From: Bradyrhizobium betae
GTDB taxonomy: Bacteria; Pseudomonadota; Alphaproteobacteria; Rhizobiales; Xanthobacteraceae
Direction: 5' to 3'
DNA length: 64,000 nucleotides
Assembly (NCBI RefSeq): GCF_004123905.1
Contig: NZ_MZXW01000035.1
Span: forward strand, 496,001-560,000
The notes beneath the pieces were generated by a model. It was not told where the DNA came from, ran no database searches, and saw only the letters and a program-made list of their open reading frames with translations. Position 1 is the first letter of the stretch. Each line of letters opens with the position of its first letter. The position numbers and the translations under genes are program-made. Below are positions 25,501-34,491 of this stretch, piece by piece.

Positions 25501-26754
25501 ATGACCAGACGTACCGGCAGCGCCGATCTTCCTCTCCACACCGGGCGGGTTCCACCGTGGCTCGCGAGCCGCATGGCGTCTCTGGGCGCAATTGTCACAC
25601 AGGCGATCGTGCATCATTACGGCCGCGATGCGTTCCTCCAGCGGCTGTCGCATCCGTTCTGGTTCCAATCGTTCGGCGCCGTGATGGGAATGGATTGGCA
25701 CTCCTCCGGCATCACCACCTCCGTGATCGGTGCGCTGAAGCGCGGGCTCGGCCCGCTCCAGGATGAGCTCGGCATCTATGTCTGCGGCGGCCGTGGCCAG
25801 CACTCGCGCAAGACGCCGGACGAATTGATGCAGCTCGGCGACCGCGTCGGCTTCGATAGCGTCAGCCTCACGCGCGCGAGCCGGCTGGTGGCCAAGGTCG
25901 ACAGCGCGGCCGTCCAGGACGGTTTTGATCTCTACCTGCACGGCTTCTTCGTCACTGCGGACGCCAAATGGACCGTCGTGCAGCAGGGCATGAACGGCGA
26001 CAAGCGGCAGGCCCGCCGCTATCACTGGCATTCCGAGTCGCTGAAGAGCTTTGTCGATACGCCGCACAGCGCGATCGACGGCCCGCAGCAGGGCGAGATC
26101 GTCAATCTCACCGACCATCGCGCCGATCTCTCGCGCTCTGCGCAGCTCGAGCTTCTGAGCGATCTCGGCCCCGATCGCATCCTCACCGAATTCGAGCGCC
26201 TGACCGGCACTGCGCCCGAGCCGGCGCAGGCGATGCTGCCGCATCTGATCATGCCTGATCATCACGACGTGCGACCAAAGGACGTGTTCGCGCGGCGCCT
26301 GCACGGCACGCTGGCCGCCGCCGCCGAGCGTGGCCCCGTCGACTTCCCGGAACTGCTGCTGACGCCCGGCGTCGGCGCGCGCACCGTGCGTTCGCTGGCG
26401 ATGGTCGCCGAGGTCGTGCACGGCGCGCCCTACCGCTTCAACGACCCCGCGCGCTTCTCGCTCGCCCATGGCGGCAAGGACCGGCATCCCTACCCCGTCC
26501 CGATCAAGGTCTATGACGAGACCATTCGCGTGCTGAAGAGTGCGATCCAGAACGCCAAGCTCGGGCGCGAGGAAGAGATGCAGGCAGTCAAGCGGCTCGA
26601 CGATCAGGCGCGCCGGCTCGAGCGTACCGCACGAGGGCCGTCAGTCGAGGCCTACATCGCCGGCGAGCGCGCGGCCTCGCCCGACCTCGACGGCCGCTCC
26701 GTATTCGGCTGGGAGCGCGATCTCGTCGCCGCGAAGAAGTCGACCGGCACCTGA
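25501..26754 (+). CDS. DUF763 domain-containing protein
   Basis: A 417-residue protein that matches the DUF763 family along its length. Seen: the N-terminal TGSADLPLHTGRVPPWL, GRDAFLQRLSHPFWFQSFGAV and the later LMLPHLIMPDHHDV-like segment (PHLIMPDHHDV) with clustered His and Asp. These residues suggest metal binding or hydrolysis, but no function is established to my knowledge. The family is found in archaea and scattered bacteria. It has its own promoter region and no obvious operon partner. Confidence 0.85.
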   Translation: MTRRTGSADLPLHTGRVPPWLASRMASLGAIVTQAIVHHYGRDAFLQRLSHPFWFQSFGAVMGMDWHSSGITTSVIGALKRGLGPLQDELGIYVCGGRGQHSRKTPDELMQLGDRVGFDSVSLTRASRLVAKVDSAAVQDGFDLYLHGFFVTADAKWTVVQQGMNGDKRQARRYHWHSESLKSFVDTPHSAIDGPQQGEIVNLTDHRADLSRSAQLELLSDLGPDRILTEFERLTGTAPEPAQAMLPHLIMPDHHDVRPKDVFARRLHGTLAAAAERGPVDFPELLLTPGVGARTVRSLAMVAEVVHGAPYRFNDPARFSLAHGGKDRHPYPVPIKVYDETIRVLKSAIQNAKLGREEEMQAVKRLDDQARRLERTARGPSVEAYIAGERAASPDLDGRSVFGWERDLVAAKKSTGT

Positions 26755-26760
26755 GCGCGC

Positions 26761-26994
26761 CTAGTCGTCGGCGTCATCGTCGTCGGTGAGCCGGTTGGCC
26801 GAATGGTCCTGATATTGTTCGGTCTGGATGAACTTGCTGTCCATGCCGCGAATGTCGGAATGCTGCGCCTTGTCGCGGTTCGACAGGATCATGTTGTCGC
26901 CAATCTTGTCCTTGGGAATGTCAGTCAGCGCTCCGTTGCCTGCGCCCTTGCCGTGCGCACCTGAGCCGATATGCGTCTTGCCTCCGTGGGGCAT
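26761..26994 (-). CDS. Small acidic-tailed hypothetical protein
   Basis: A 77-residue hydrophilic protein with a Gly/His-rich N-terminus (MPHGGKTHIGSGAHGKG) and a tail ending in TDDDDADD. No family is recognised and it is probably partly disordered. The frame could begin at 27021 instead. Converges with the DUF763 gene, leaving 6 bases between the stops. Confidence 0.6.
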   Translation of the reverse strand: MPHGGKTHIGSGAHGKGAGNGALTDIPKDKIGDNMILSNRDKAQHSDIRGMDSKFIQTEQYQDHSANRLTDDDDADD

Positions 26995-27087
26995 GGATGA
27001 CTCCATCATTGTTGTCCGCATCTCGCCAACGCCTGCACTGCCGGGTTTGTTTCGCGGTTTCCTCGGGGAACGACGATCGTGGTTCCC

Positions 27088-28347
27088 TCAGCTTGCGAGC
27101 CGCTGCTGCACATCCGCCGCACTTGGCTGACGCCGCTCACCGGCGTCGGCCACAACGGGCAGCTTTGCGATCGCGCGGAGCCCCGGCCGCTTGCGCCAAT
27201 GAACCTGCGACGGATCGACAGCGAGACCGAGCCGTGGCCAGCGCGCGAACAACGCCTGGAGCGCGCACGCACCTTCGATCCGCGCGAGCTGATGACCGAG
27301 GCAGAAATGGATTCCCGTGCCGAAGGAGATGTGGCGGTTGGGCTTGCGTTCGAGATCGAGCCGCTCCGGCTGCTCGTGCACCGCCGGATCCATGTTCGCG
27401 GCAGCGAGCATGACCATGACGCGATCGCCCTTCCTCAGGCGCACGCCACCGAGCTCGACTTCCCGCCGCACATAGCGCGGTTTTGAGAATTGCACCGGCG
27501 AGACGAAGCGCAAGAACTCCTCGACCGCGAGCCCGGCGCGGCCCCAGTCCTGTTCCAGCCAGTCGCGCAGACCCGGATTCCTGAGCAGCTCGTAAATCGA
27601 ACCGCTGATGAGATGCGTGGTGGTCTCTGAGCCCGCTGCGAGCAGCAGGAACACCATCGACACCATTTCGTCCGGCGTGATCTGGCCGCCCTCGCGCTCG
27701 ACCTGGACAAGTTCGGCGATCAGGCCCTCGCCGCCCTGCACGCGTGCGAGCCGCAACTGCTCTTCCAGGTAGCCCCGCATCTTGCGAAACGCGAACAGCA
27801 GGCGAAAGAAGCTGACGATGCCCGTCAACGAAGACATCGCATTGGCCCAGGCGATGAATCGCGGGCGGTCGGCCTGCGGCAGGCCGAGCAGCTCGGAGAT
27901 CACCGAGAGCGGCAGGATGCGTGCGTAGCGCTGGACGAGATCGGCCGGGCTTCCTTTGGCGAACAGCTCATCGGCGAGACCGTCCGCGATGGCGCGGATG
28001 CGCGGCTCCATAGCGACGATGGCGCGGCGGCGAAAAGCCTCGTCCACGATGCTGCGCAGCCTTGTGTGGTCGGGCTCGTCCATCGTCAGCATGTTGTTGG
28101 CGATGGTCCTGACAAGCCCCGGCATCCACCAGCGCAGGCCCGCGACGTCGCCATCTTCCTTGCGCAGCGTGAAGATCGTGCTGTCTTTCAGCACCTGCGC
28201 GGTCGCATCGTGCGTGGTGGTGATCCAGACGTCGCCAACAAGCGGAAATCGCGTCGCAACTACGGGGCCGTAGGCGCGCAGCGCCGCGATCGCCTTGGGC
28301 GGATCGCGGAAGAAGGCCTCGCTGGTGAAATCGAGGCGCGGTGCCAT
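27088..28347 (-). CDS. Cytochrome P450
   Basis: A 419-residue class I bacterial P450. Seen: the I-helix oxygen-activation motif AGSETT (residues 238-243), the K-helix E277-x-x-R280, and the heme-binding FGTGIHFCLG with Cys349. It needs a ferredoxin and reductase. A ferredoxin-NADP reductase gene lies 0.5 kb upstream on the same strand, with one small gene between, but no ferredoxin gene is visible. Substrate unknown. Length and motif details fit soluble monooxygenases of terpenes, fatty acids or xenobiotics. Confidence 0.93.
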   Translation of the reverse strand: MAPRLDFTSEAFFRDPPKAIAALRAYGPVVATRFPLVGDVWITTTHDATAQVLKDSTIFTLRKEDGDVAGLRWWMPGLVRTIANNMLTMDEPDHTRLRSIVDEAFRRRAIVAMEPRIRAIADGLADELFAKGSPADLVQRYARILPLSVISELLGLPQADRPRFIAWANAMSSLTGIVSFFRLLFAFRKMRGYLEEQLRLARVQGGEGLIAELVQVEREGGQITPDEMVSMVFLLLAAGSETTTHLISGSIYELLRNPGLRDWLEQDWGRAGLAVEEFLRFVSPVQFSKPRYVRREVELGGVRLRKGDRVMVMLAAANMDPAVHEQPERLDLERKPNRHISFGTGIHFCLGHQLARIEGACALQALFARWPRLGLAVDPSQVHWRKRPGLRAIAKLPVVADAGERRQPSAADVQQRLAS

Positions 28348-28438
28348 GGGATCACCGGAGTGGTTAGGGGTGCCTCAACGAGATGGTGAGCGACGTCACA
28401 GGCTCAAGGGGCCGGAGCTCGTCCTTCGCGCAGCGGAA

Positions 28439-28765
28439 CTAACCCCGCCCCGGCGAGCGCGGACCGGTCTTGCGCTGCTGCTGGTTGGTATAGGAGTCCC
28501 AATGGCTCCAGCTGCCATTGCTGAGGCTTTGCACGTCGGTGCCGAGCGGGCGGCGCGTGCGCTTGTCGTGATCGGCGATGGCGCGCTCGGACTGCGCGAT
28601 CTTGCGCTTGAGTTCCGCGACCGATTTCTGGGTCTGGCCGTCGCGCTTCGAGGACGCGATCTCGCCCATTGTGAAGCGCGCGGTCTCGAGCGCCTTCAAC
28701 TCGGCGCGGTTCTTCTTCAACTGAACCCGGTGCCAGGCGATGTTGCTGTCGCTGTCCGCAACCAT
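28439..28765 (-). CDS. Small basic coiled hypothetical protein
   Basis: A 108-residue protein rich in Lys, Arg and Gln with a helical central part (ELKRKIAQSERAIADHDK) that may form a coiled coil. The C-terminal tail is polar and low in complexity. No family is recognised. A GGAG site supports the ATG at 28765. It sits between the P450 and the ferredoxin reductase, same strand. Confidence 0.65.
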   Translation of the reverse strand: MVADSDSNIAWHRVQLKKNRAELKALETARFTMGEIASSKRDGQTQKSVAELKRKIAQSERAIADHDKRTRRPLGTDVQSLSNGSWSHWDSYTNQQQRKTGPRSPGRG

Positions 28766-28870
28766 GTGGGAACTCCGGTGATTCGCTCCCACAGTGTATC
28801 GCGCGCCGAATCGGCGCCGCAACGCCCGCCCGAGGGCGAAAATACGGCTTCTCCCGCTCGGCTTGTGGAC

Positions 28871-29644
28871 TTAGCGCTCGGCAAAAGCCTTTTCGACCAC
28901 GAACTGGGCCGGCTCGCCGTGGTTGCCTTCGACAAAGCCGCGCTCGCCGAGGAGCACGCGGGTATCCGCCACCAGCGCCGGGCTGCCGCAGATCATGACG
29001 CGGTCATGGGCGGCTTCCAGCCCCGGCAGGCCGATATCGGAAAACAATTTGCCCGAGGTGATGAGGTCAGTGATGCGGCCGCGGTTGCGGAAGGGATCGC
29101 GGGTCACGGTCGGGTAGTAGATCAGCTGGTTGCTGATGTACTCGCCGAGCAGTTCGTCCTTGGGCAAATGCTCGGTGATCATCTCGCCATAGGCGAGCTC
29201 CTTCACATGCCGGCAGCCGTGCAGCAGCACGACCTTTTCGAAGCGCTCGTAGGTCTCGGGGTCCTTGATCACGCTCAGGAACGGCGCGAGGCCGGTGCCG
29301 GTGCCGATGAGGTAGAGGTTGCGGCCCTCCTCCAGATTGTCGATCACCAGCGTGCCGGTGGCCTTGCGGCTGACGATGATCTCGTCGCCTTGCTTCAGAT
29401 GCTGGAGCCGCGAGGTCAGCGGACCGTCGGGCACCTTGATCGAGAAGAATTCGAGGGTGTCCTCGTAATTGGCGCTGGCGACGCTGTAGGCCCGCAGCAG
29501 CGGCTTCTCGCCGACCTTGAGCCCGATCATGGTGAATTCGCCGTTGCGGAAACGGAAGGTCGGGCTGCGGGTGGTCTTGAAGGAGAACAGCGTGTCGGTC
29601 CAGTGGTGGACGCTCAAAACGCTTTCCTGATTGAAATTGCTCAT
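28871..29644 (-). CDS. fpr: Ferredoxin-NADP(+) reductase
   Basis: A 257-residue plant-type-fold flavoprotein, the usual Fpr length. Seen: the FAD motif RAYSVAS, the NADP-binding GTGTGLAPFLSV and the C-terminal FVVEKAFAER. The enzyme moves electrons between NADPH and ferredoxin. It is divergent from the enamidase gene and shares with it a promoter region carrying the nicotinate-island motif. I infer that it supplies reduced ferredoxin to the 6-hydroxynicotinate reductase homologue; the P450 downstream is an alternative client. AGGTGAG lies directly before the ATG at 29644. Confidence 0.9.
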   Translation of the reverse strand: MSNFNQESVLSVHHWTDTLFSFKTTRSPTFRFRNGEFTMIGLKVGEKPLLRAYSVASANYEDTLEFFSIKVPDGPLTSRLQHLKQGDEIIVSRKATGTLVIDNLEEGRNLYLIGTGTGLAPFLSVIKDPETYERFEKVVLLHGCRHVKELAYGEMITEHLPKDELLGEYISNQLIYYPTVTRDPFRNRGRITDLITSGKLFSDIGLPGLEAAHDRVMICGSPALVADTRVLLGERGFVEGNHGEPAQFVVEKAFAER

Positions 29645-29698
29645 CTCACCTATCCGTGTCGCGTCAATGCGGTTTTCGAGGCGGGCAGCTATGCGTCG

Positions 29699-29724
29699 TT
29701 TGTACACGATCATTCGTGTACTAA
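29699..29724. promoter_or_regulatory. Operator between fpr and enamidase genes
   Basis: GTACACGA-TCAT-TCGTGTAC is a perfect inverted repeat at 29702-29721. The flanking bases form two overlapping TTYGTRTACNAA-type half-turn motifs, one of them as reverse complement. Its right part ATCATTCGTGTAC recurs with one change at 40794-40806 upstream of the 6-hydroxynicotinate reductase gene. A plus-strand TTGTAC-N16-TAATGA could be the enamidase promoter. Confidence 0.65.
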
Positions 29725-29801
29725 TGAATAATCCCGCTTGCTCCCGGGGTCAAGGCTGCTCAAGATCGCAAGCGTTGCAGTTCAGGATAAGGACCCCTTC
29801 C

Positions 29802-30998
29802 ATGGCGCATGACGCACCCCAGGCCACCGGACCCTCGAAGCTCGTGATCCGGAATATCGGCCTGATCCTGTCGGGAGCGCTGGAAAAGCCGATCCTGGAT
29901 GGCGACACCATCGTCGCCGAGAACGGCAAGATCACCGCGATCGGCCGCTTCAAGGACCTCAACACCGAAGGCGCGACCACCATCGTCGAGGCCAACGGCA
30001 CCACGGTCGCGCCCGGGCTGATCGACAGCCATGTCCACCCCGTTGCGGGCGACTGGACGCCCCGGCAGAACCAGATCGGCTGGATCGACAGCAACCTTCA
30101 TGGCGGCGTCACCACGATGATCTCCGCAGGCGAAGTTCACATGCCCGGCCGCCCCCGCGACGTCGTCGGACTGAAAGCCATGGCGATCTTCGCCCAGCGC
30201 GCATTCTGGAATCTGCGGCCAGGCGGCGTGAAGGTTCACGCCGGTGCGCCGGTGATCGAATGCGAGATGGTCGAAGAAGACTTCAAGGAATTGGCCGCCG
30301 CCGGCGTCAAGCTGCTCGGCGAGGTCGGCCTCGGCGGCGTCAAGGATGGACCCACCGCGCGAAAAATGGTCGGCTGGGCGCGCAAATACGGCATCCAGAG
30401 CACGATCCACACCGGCGGCCCCTCGATCCCCGGCTCCGGCCTGATCGACAAGGACGTGGTGCTGGAAGCCGACACCGACGTGATCGGCCACATCAATGGC
30501 GGCCACACTGCCCTCCCCGACGACCAGATCCGCTGCATCTGCGAGGGCTGCAGGCGTGGCCTTGAGATCGTGCACAACGGCAATGAGCGCTCGGCCCTGT
30601 TCACACTTCGCATCGCGCGCGAGATGGGCGACCTGCATCGCGTCATCCTCGGCACCGATGCGCCGGCCGGCTCCGGCGTGCAGCCGCTCGGCATCTTGCG
30701 CATGGTCTCGATGCTGTCCGCGCTCGGTGACTTGCCCGCCGAGCTCGCGTTTTGTCTCGCCACCGGCAACACCGCGCGGATGCGGCAGCTCGACTGCGGC
30801 CTCATTGAAGTGGGCCGCTCCGCCGATTTCGTCATCATGGACAAGGCGCAGCACTCCCCCGGCAAGACCATTTTAGAGAGCGTGCAGCTCGGCGACCTCC
30901 CCGGCATCGGCATGACCATCATCGACGGCATCGTGCGGACGCAACGCAGCCGCAACACCCCGCCGGCCGGCAAGGTGCCGGAGGTGGTGGCGAAGTGA
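29802..30998 (+). CDS. ena: Enamidase-like amidohydrolase (nicotinate catabolism)
   Basis: A 398-residue amidohydrolase whose layout matches the enamidase of Eubacterium barkeri. That enzyme hydrolyses 1,4,5,6-tetrahydro-6-oxonicotinate to 2-formylglutarate with release of ammonia. Seen: His77 and His79 in IDSHVHPVAG, IQSTIHTGGPS near residue 203, VIGHINGGHTA near 228 and LGTDAPAGSG near 284, the expected metal ligand series. AAGGA precedes the ATG at 29802. The presence of a 6-hydroxynicotinate reductase homologue and NicAB within 12 kb supports the assignment. Confidence 0.83.
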   Translation: MAHDAPQATGPSKLVIRNIGLILSGALEKPILDGDTIVAENGKITAIGRFKDLNTEGATTIVEANGTTVAPGLIDSHVHPVAGDWTPRQNQIGWIDSNLHGGVTTMISAGEVHMPGRPRDVVGLKAMAIFAQRAFWNLRPGGVKVHAGAPVIECEMVEEDFKELAAAGVKLLGEVGLGGVKDGPTARKMVGWARKYGIQSTIHTGGPSIPGSGLIDKDVVLEADTDVIGHINGGHTALPDDQIRCICEGCRRGLEIVHNGNERSALFTLRIAREMGDLHRVILGTDAPAGSGVQPLGILRMVSMLSALGDLPAELAFCLATGNTARMRQLDCGLIEVGRSADFVIMDKAQHSPGKTILESVQLGDLPGIGMTIIDGIVRTQRSRNTPPAGKVPEVVAK

Positions 30999-31122
30999 CG
31001 CAGCCGGAGCGGCTCGGCGCTTCGCGTTACCCTCGAACGCGTTGAACAAGTCTCCTGCCTGCTGCGTCTAACGCAGGCAGCCCTTGGTGGCGGCAGTTCA
31101 TTGCTGGACCATCGAGGGAGAC

Positions 31123-31812
31123 ATGAAGAATTCGTCGCGGATTGCCGCCGGCGTTGCCGGCGCGGTGGCGGGCTATATCGCGATGTTTGCGCTGTTCTCC
31201 CTGCTCGACTTCGGCAACCGCGCGGACCCGATCACATCGGGTCTGCTGGCACTGTTCGTCTACTGCCCCATCGGCGCGATCGCCGGCGTGGTCTTTGCCA
31301 GCTGGCTGGTGACGCGTTCAGGCAAGGATGCAAGCAACGGCGGCGTCACACGCAACAGCCTGAAGTCGCTCGGCATCGTCGCCCTGCTCTGCGTTGCCGC
31401 CGCCGCCACTTACATCGGCGTCGCGTACATGACGGCCACGCCCTGGCTCAACCGGAACGGCGCCAATCCCCTGCTCGTATTCGAGGTTCGCTTTCCGGCC
31501 GGCGTAGCCGTGCCGACATCAGCGCAGGGCATCACCATCGAATTGCAGACCGACCTCAACACCATGCCGGGCGAAGTCACCCCCGCCGCCTTCTATCGCG
31601 ACGGCGACCAGCCCGTCATCGCAGGCGAGGTCGAGCTGGCATTTCGCACCTCGCACCGCCAGCTGGCCGTCACCATCCAGGGCCAGCCGAGCCGGATCTA
31701 TCCGATCGATCTGACGGCCCGGGCACCGCATACGCCGGAGTTAGGAACATGGCGGCGGCTCGGCGATGGCAGCGAGATCCGCTACCGGGCGAAATGGCCG
31801 GGAAAGACTTGA
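31123..31812 (+). CDS. Membrane-anchored hypothetical protein
   Basis: A 229-residue protein with three predicted membrane spans (about residues 8-29, 38-64 and 82-104) and a C-terminal soluble domain of about 120 residues, probably periplasmic and beta-rich. No family is recognised. GGGAG upstream supports the ATG at 31123; an earlier in-frame ATG-like start at 31084 lacks one. It sits 125 bases after the enamidase gene, so cotranscription cannot be excluded. Confidence 0.72.
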   Translation: MKNSSRIAAGVAGAVAGYIAMFALFSLLDFGNRADPITSGLLALFVYCPIGAIAGVVFASWLVTRSGKDASNGGVTRNSLKSLGIVALLCVAAAATYIGVAYMTATPWLNRNGANPLLVFEVRFPAGVAVPTSAQGITIELQTDLNTMPGEVTPAAFYRDGDQPVIAGEVELAFRTSHRQLAVTIQGQPSRIYPIDLTARAPHTPELGTWRRLGDGSEIRYRAKWPGKT

Positions 31813-31818
31813 AGCGGA

Positions 31819-32220
31819 TCAACGCGACTTGGGTGCTTCCTTGGGTATCTCACAGCGCACATAGGTCTGGCGCTTGTCGCGTCCGACCGGGCCGTTGTCC
31901 ATCACGAGCTTGCCATCCGCCGCGATGGACACCCGGGGGTTGGAGCGAAACTTCTCGCCCTCGCCTTCGCAGGCAAGCCGCATCTTCCAGCCGAGTTTCC
32001 CGTCGGCAGTGATCTCACTGGCGCGACAGTGCGTCTCGTACCAGTACAAGCGATTGCCGCCTTCGATGCTCATGCGGTTGGCGCTGTCCTGATCGCGGCA
32101 ATCCTTTTTAGTCGACGCCCAGAAGCCTTCGTAAGGCTGCGCAGCAAAGGCGGGAGCGCACTCGCCCGCCAGCGCGGCACCGAGACCCAGAACCATCGCA
32201 AATCGCGTCGCCGCTCTCAT
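31819..32220 (-). CDS. Secreted hypothetical protein with cysteines
   Basis: A 133-residue protein with a clear signal peptide (AMVLGLGAALAGECAPAFA, cleavage near residue 27) and a mature part of about 106 residues. The mature part contains four Cys residues (DCRDQ, THCRA, LACEG, VRCEI), probably two disulfides in the periplasm. It begins with PYEGFWASTKKDC, a pattern seen in small rhizobial exported proteins. Function unknown. Converges with the preceding membrane protein. Confidence 0.72.
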   Translation of the reverse strand: MRAATRFAMVLGLGAALAGECAPAFAAQPYEGFWASTKKDCRDQDSANRMSIEGGNRLYWYETHCRASEITADGKLGWKMRLACEGEGEKFRSNPRVSIAADGKLVMDNGPVGRDKRQTYVRCEIPKEAPKSR

Positions 32221-32328
32221 GCCGCTAGACCTCGATAACATCCTCATCGAGATTAGTCGCGCCTCACCGCAGCTTGTTCAAGGAGAGCAAAGCGAAAGTG
32301 TGCTCATCACTGCTTTGCTTTGCGTTGC

Positions 32329-32459
32329 CCGTCATCCTGAGGTGCGAGGCATGGGACGCAACGCGTCCCATGGGGAGCCTCGAAGGATGAACGGCCACGA
32401 TGCGGCTGGGCCGTCGCCCTTCGAGGGCCGCTGAAGAAGCGGCCGCCTCAGGGTGACGG
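32329..32459. repeat. Palindromic intergenic repeat, about 130 bp
   Basis: The outer arms CCGTCATCCTGAGG and CCTCAGGGTGACGG pair at 13 of 14 positions. Inside lie further inverted segments, such as ATGGGACGC/GCGTCCCAT and a GGCCGC/GCGGCC stem. The architecture is that of the extragenic palindromic elements scattered through Bradyrhizobium genomes. It lies downstream of the MarR gene that ends the nicotinate operon and may serve as its terminator. Confidence 0.75.
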
Positions 32460-32517
32460 TCGGACAATAGCCAATGCGAGCGGAAAGCGAAATCCTGCCC
32501 ACCCTACGGCACCTTCC

Positions 32518-32973
32518 TCACCGCAGCTTGTTCAACAGCGCCATCAGCATCTCGCGCTCCTTGGGGTCGAGCGGCGCCAGCGTCTCGCGGGTGATGGCGA
32601 GCGCGTTCGGCGCGACCTTCTCCGCAAGCTGCTGACCCGCGCGCGTCAGGCTCACCAGCAGCCGCCGTCCGTCCTCGGGATCCTGGCTGGTCTCGGTCAG
32701 GCCGCGCGCCGTGAGGCGGTCGATCACGCCCTTGATGGTCGCGACATCCATGGCCGTGAGACGCCCGAGCTGGTTCTGCGAGCACGCCCCTGTCTCGGCG
32801 AGCTTTGACAAGGCCGCCCACTGGGTCGGCGTGATGTTGGTCCCGATGTCGCGGGAGAAGATCGAGCTGTGGCGCTGCCAGACCTGGCGCAGGATGAAGC
32901 CGACTTGCTCGTCGAGCACGTAAGGCGGTTTTGCCGGTTTGACGCTCTTCTTCGCCGCAACGCTTCTCGCCAT
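32518..32973 (-). CDS. MarR-family regulator, NicR-like
   Basis: A 151-residue MarR protein. Seen: the winged-helix DNA-recognition segment (NQLGRLTAMDVATIKGVIDRL, residues about 68-88) and the wing EDGRRLLVSLT. The N-terminus starts with a short basic tail (MARSVAAKKSVKPAK). It is the last gene of the operon that begins with the 6-hydroxynicotinate reductase. In Pseudomonas putida the MarR protein NicR represses nicotinate genes in response to 6-hydroxynicotinate. By position and family this is the probable counterpart, acting on the TTYGTRTACNAA sites. Not proven by sequence alone. Confidence 0.8.
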   Translation of the reverse strand: MARSVAAKKSVKPAKPPYVLDEQVGFILRQVWQRHSSIFSRDIGTNITPTQWAALSKLAETGACSQNQLGRLTAMDVATIKGVIDRLTARGLTETSQDPEDGRRLLVSLTRAGQQLAEKVAPNALAITRETLAPLDPKEREMLMALLNKLR

Positions 32974-32998
32974 CCGCTCGCCGCCCTTCCCTTTGTCG

Positions 32999-33703
32999 TC
33001 ACAACGACAGATGCGCGTCGCGGATGTCCGGACGCGAATCGAGCTCGGCCATGGTGCCGCCGAAGCAGATGCGGCCGCGCTCGATGATATAGGCGCGATC
33101 GGAGATCAACCGCGCAAAGTGCAGATTCTGCTCGGAGACGACGATGCTGACGCCCTCCTTCTTCATGGTCAGGATGGCTTCGACCATCTGCTCCACGATT
33201 TTCGGCGACAGGCCTTCCGAGGGCTCGTCGAGCAGCACCAGCGACGGATTGCCCATCAGCGTGCGTGCGATCGTCAGCATCTGCTGCTCGCCGCCGCTCA
33301 TGCGGCCGCCCGGGCGGTTTTTCATCTCGCCCAGATTTGGAAACAGCGCGAACAGTTTTTCGCGGGTCCAGTATGGCGCGTTCGGGCGCTTCGGCTGGCG
33401 GCCGACCTCGAGATTCTCCTCCACCGTCAAATCAGTGAAGATACGCCGTTCCTCGGGCACGTAGCCAAGCCCGTCGCGCACGATCTCGTGCGTCGGACGG
33501 GCCAAGACATCCTTGCCCTCGAACATGATACGGCCGGTTCGCTGCGCGACGAGGCCGACAATCGAGCGGAAGGTTGTCGACTTGCCGGCGCCGTTGCGGC
33601 CCAGCAGCGCCACCACTTCGCCCTCGCCCACCTCGAAGCCGATGTCGAACAGGATATGGGCCGGGCCGTAATGGCTGTTGAGGTCCTGCACCGTGAGCTT
33701 CAT
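32999..33703 (-). CDS. livF: Branched-chain-type ABC transporter ATPase LivF
   Basis: A 234-residue ATPase of the LivF type. Seen: Walker A GRNGAGKST, signature MSGGEQQMLTIARTLM and Walker B LVLLDEPSEGLSP. It overlaps livG by 4 bases. Part of the importer whose binding protein, fused permeases and two ATPases sit inside the nicotinate operon, so the ligand is probably nicotinate or a related pyridine acid and not a branched-chain amino acid. Confidence 0.93.
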   Translation of the reverse strand: MKLTVQDLNSHYGPAHILFDIGFEVGEGEVVALLGRNGAGKSTTFRSIVGLVAQRTGRIMFEGKDVLARPTHEIVRDGLGYVPEERRIFTDLTVEENLEVGRQPKRPNAPYWTREKLFALFPNLGEMKNRPGGRMSGGEQQMLTIARTLMGNPSLVLLDEPSEGLSPKIVEQMVEAILTMKKEGVSIVVSEQNLHFARLISDRAYIIERGRICFGGTMAELDSRPDIRDAHLSL

Positions 33704-34491
33704 GTCGAGGCCCCCTCGCGATGCTCGCCATCGTAGAGCAAGCCCTCGCCGAGATAGACCGCCTGCACTTGCGGATTGCTCCGCACCTCGGCCGGCGAGC
33801 CCTCGGCAATCAGCGAGCCGCGGTTAAGCACGATGATGCGGTCGGCATGCTCGAACACCACGTCCATGTCGTGCTCGGTGAAGAGCACGCCAATCGATTT
33901 TTCCCGCGCGATCTGCGCGGTGAGCCGCATCAAATCGACGCGCTCCCGCGGCGCCATGCCGGCGGTCGGCTCGTCCATCAACAGCAGTCTTGGCTGGTTG
34001 GCGAGCGCGACTGCAAGCTCGAGCCGCTTGAGGTCGCCATAGGCAAGCTCACCGCAGGGACGATCGGCGTAGCCACCCATGCCGACGAGTTCGAGCAGAC
34101 GCCCAGCCTCCCCGCGGTCGAAGTTTGGGGCCGAGCCGAAGAGATTGAACAACTGCTTCCCGTGAGAGATCAGCGCGACCTGCACGTTCTCGCGCACCGT
34201 CATGGTCGCGAAGGTCGCGGTGATCTGGAAGGTCCGGCCCACGCCCATGCGCCAGATCTCGCGCGGTTTCTTGCCGGTGGTCTCCTCGCCGAGCAGGCGG
34301 ACGTGGCCGGTATCCGGCTTGTTCTGGCCGTTGAGCATGTCGAAGCACGTGCTCTTGCCGGCGCCGTTCGGGCCGATCAGCGCCAGAATTTCGCCTGATC
34401 GCAGCGAGAACGAGACGCCGCGCACGGCATGGATGCCGCCATAGGATTTGGTCAGGCCTTCGACCGCGAGAAGTGGGGGCGCGACGCTCAT
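33700..34491 (-). CDS. livG: Branched-chain-type ABC transporter ATPase LivG
   Basis: A 263-residue ATPase of the LivG type. Seen: Walker A GPNGAGKST, the LivG insertion GRTFQITATFATMTVRENV and Walker B LLLMDEPTAGMAP. It overlaps the permease gene by 4 bases upstream and livF by 4 bases downstream, so all three are translated as a coupled set. Confidence 0.93.
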   Translation of the reverse strand: MSVAPPLLAVEGLTKSYGGIHAVRGVSFSLRSGEILALIGPNGAGKSTCFDMLNGQNKPDTGHVRLLGEETTGKKPREIWRMGVGRTFQITATFATMTVRENVQVALISHGKQLFNLFGSAPNFDRGEAGRLLELVGMGGYADRPCGELAYGDLKRLELAVALANQPRLLLMDEPTAGMAPRERVDLMRLTAQIAREKSIGVLFTEHDMDVVFEHADRIIVLNRGSLIAEGSPAEVRSNPQVQAVYLGEGLLYDGEHREGAST

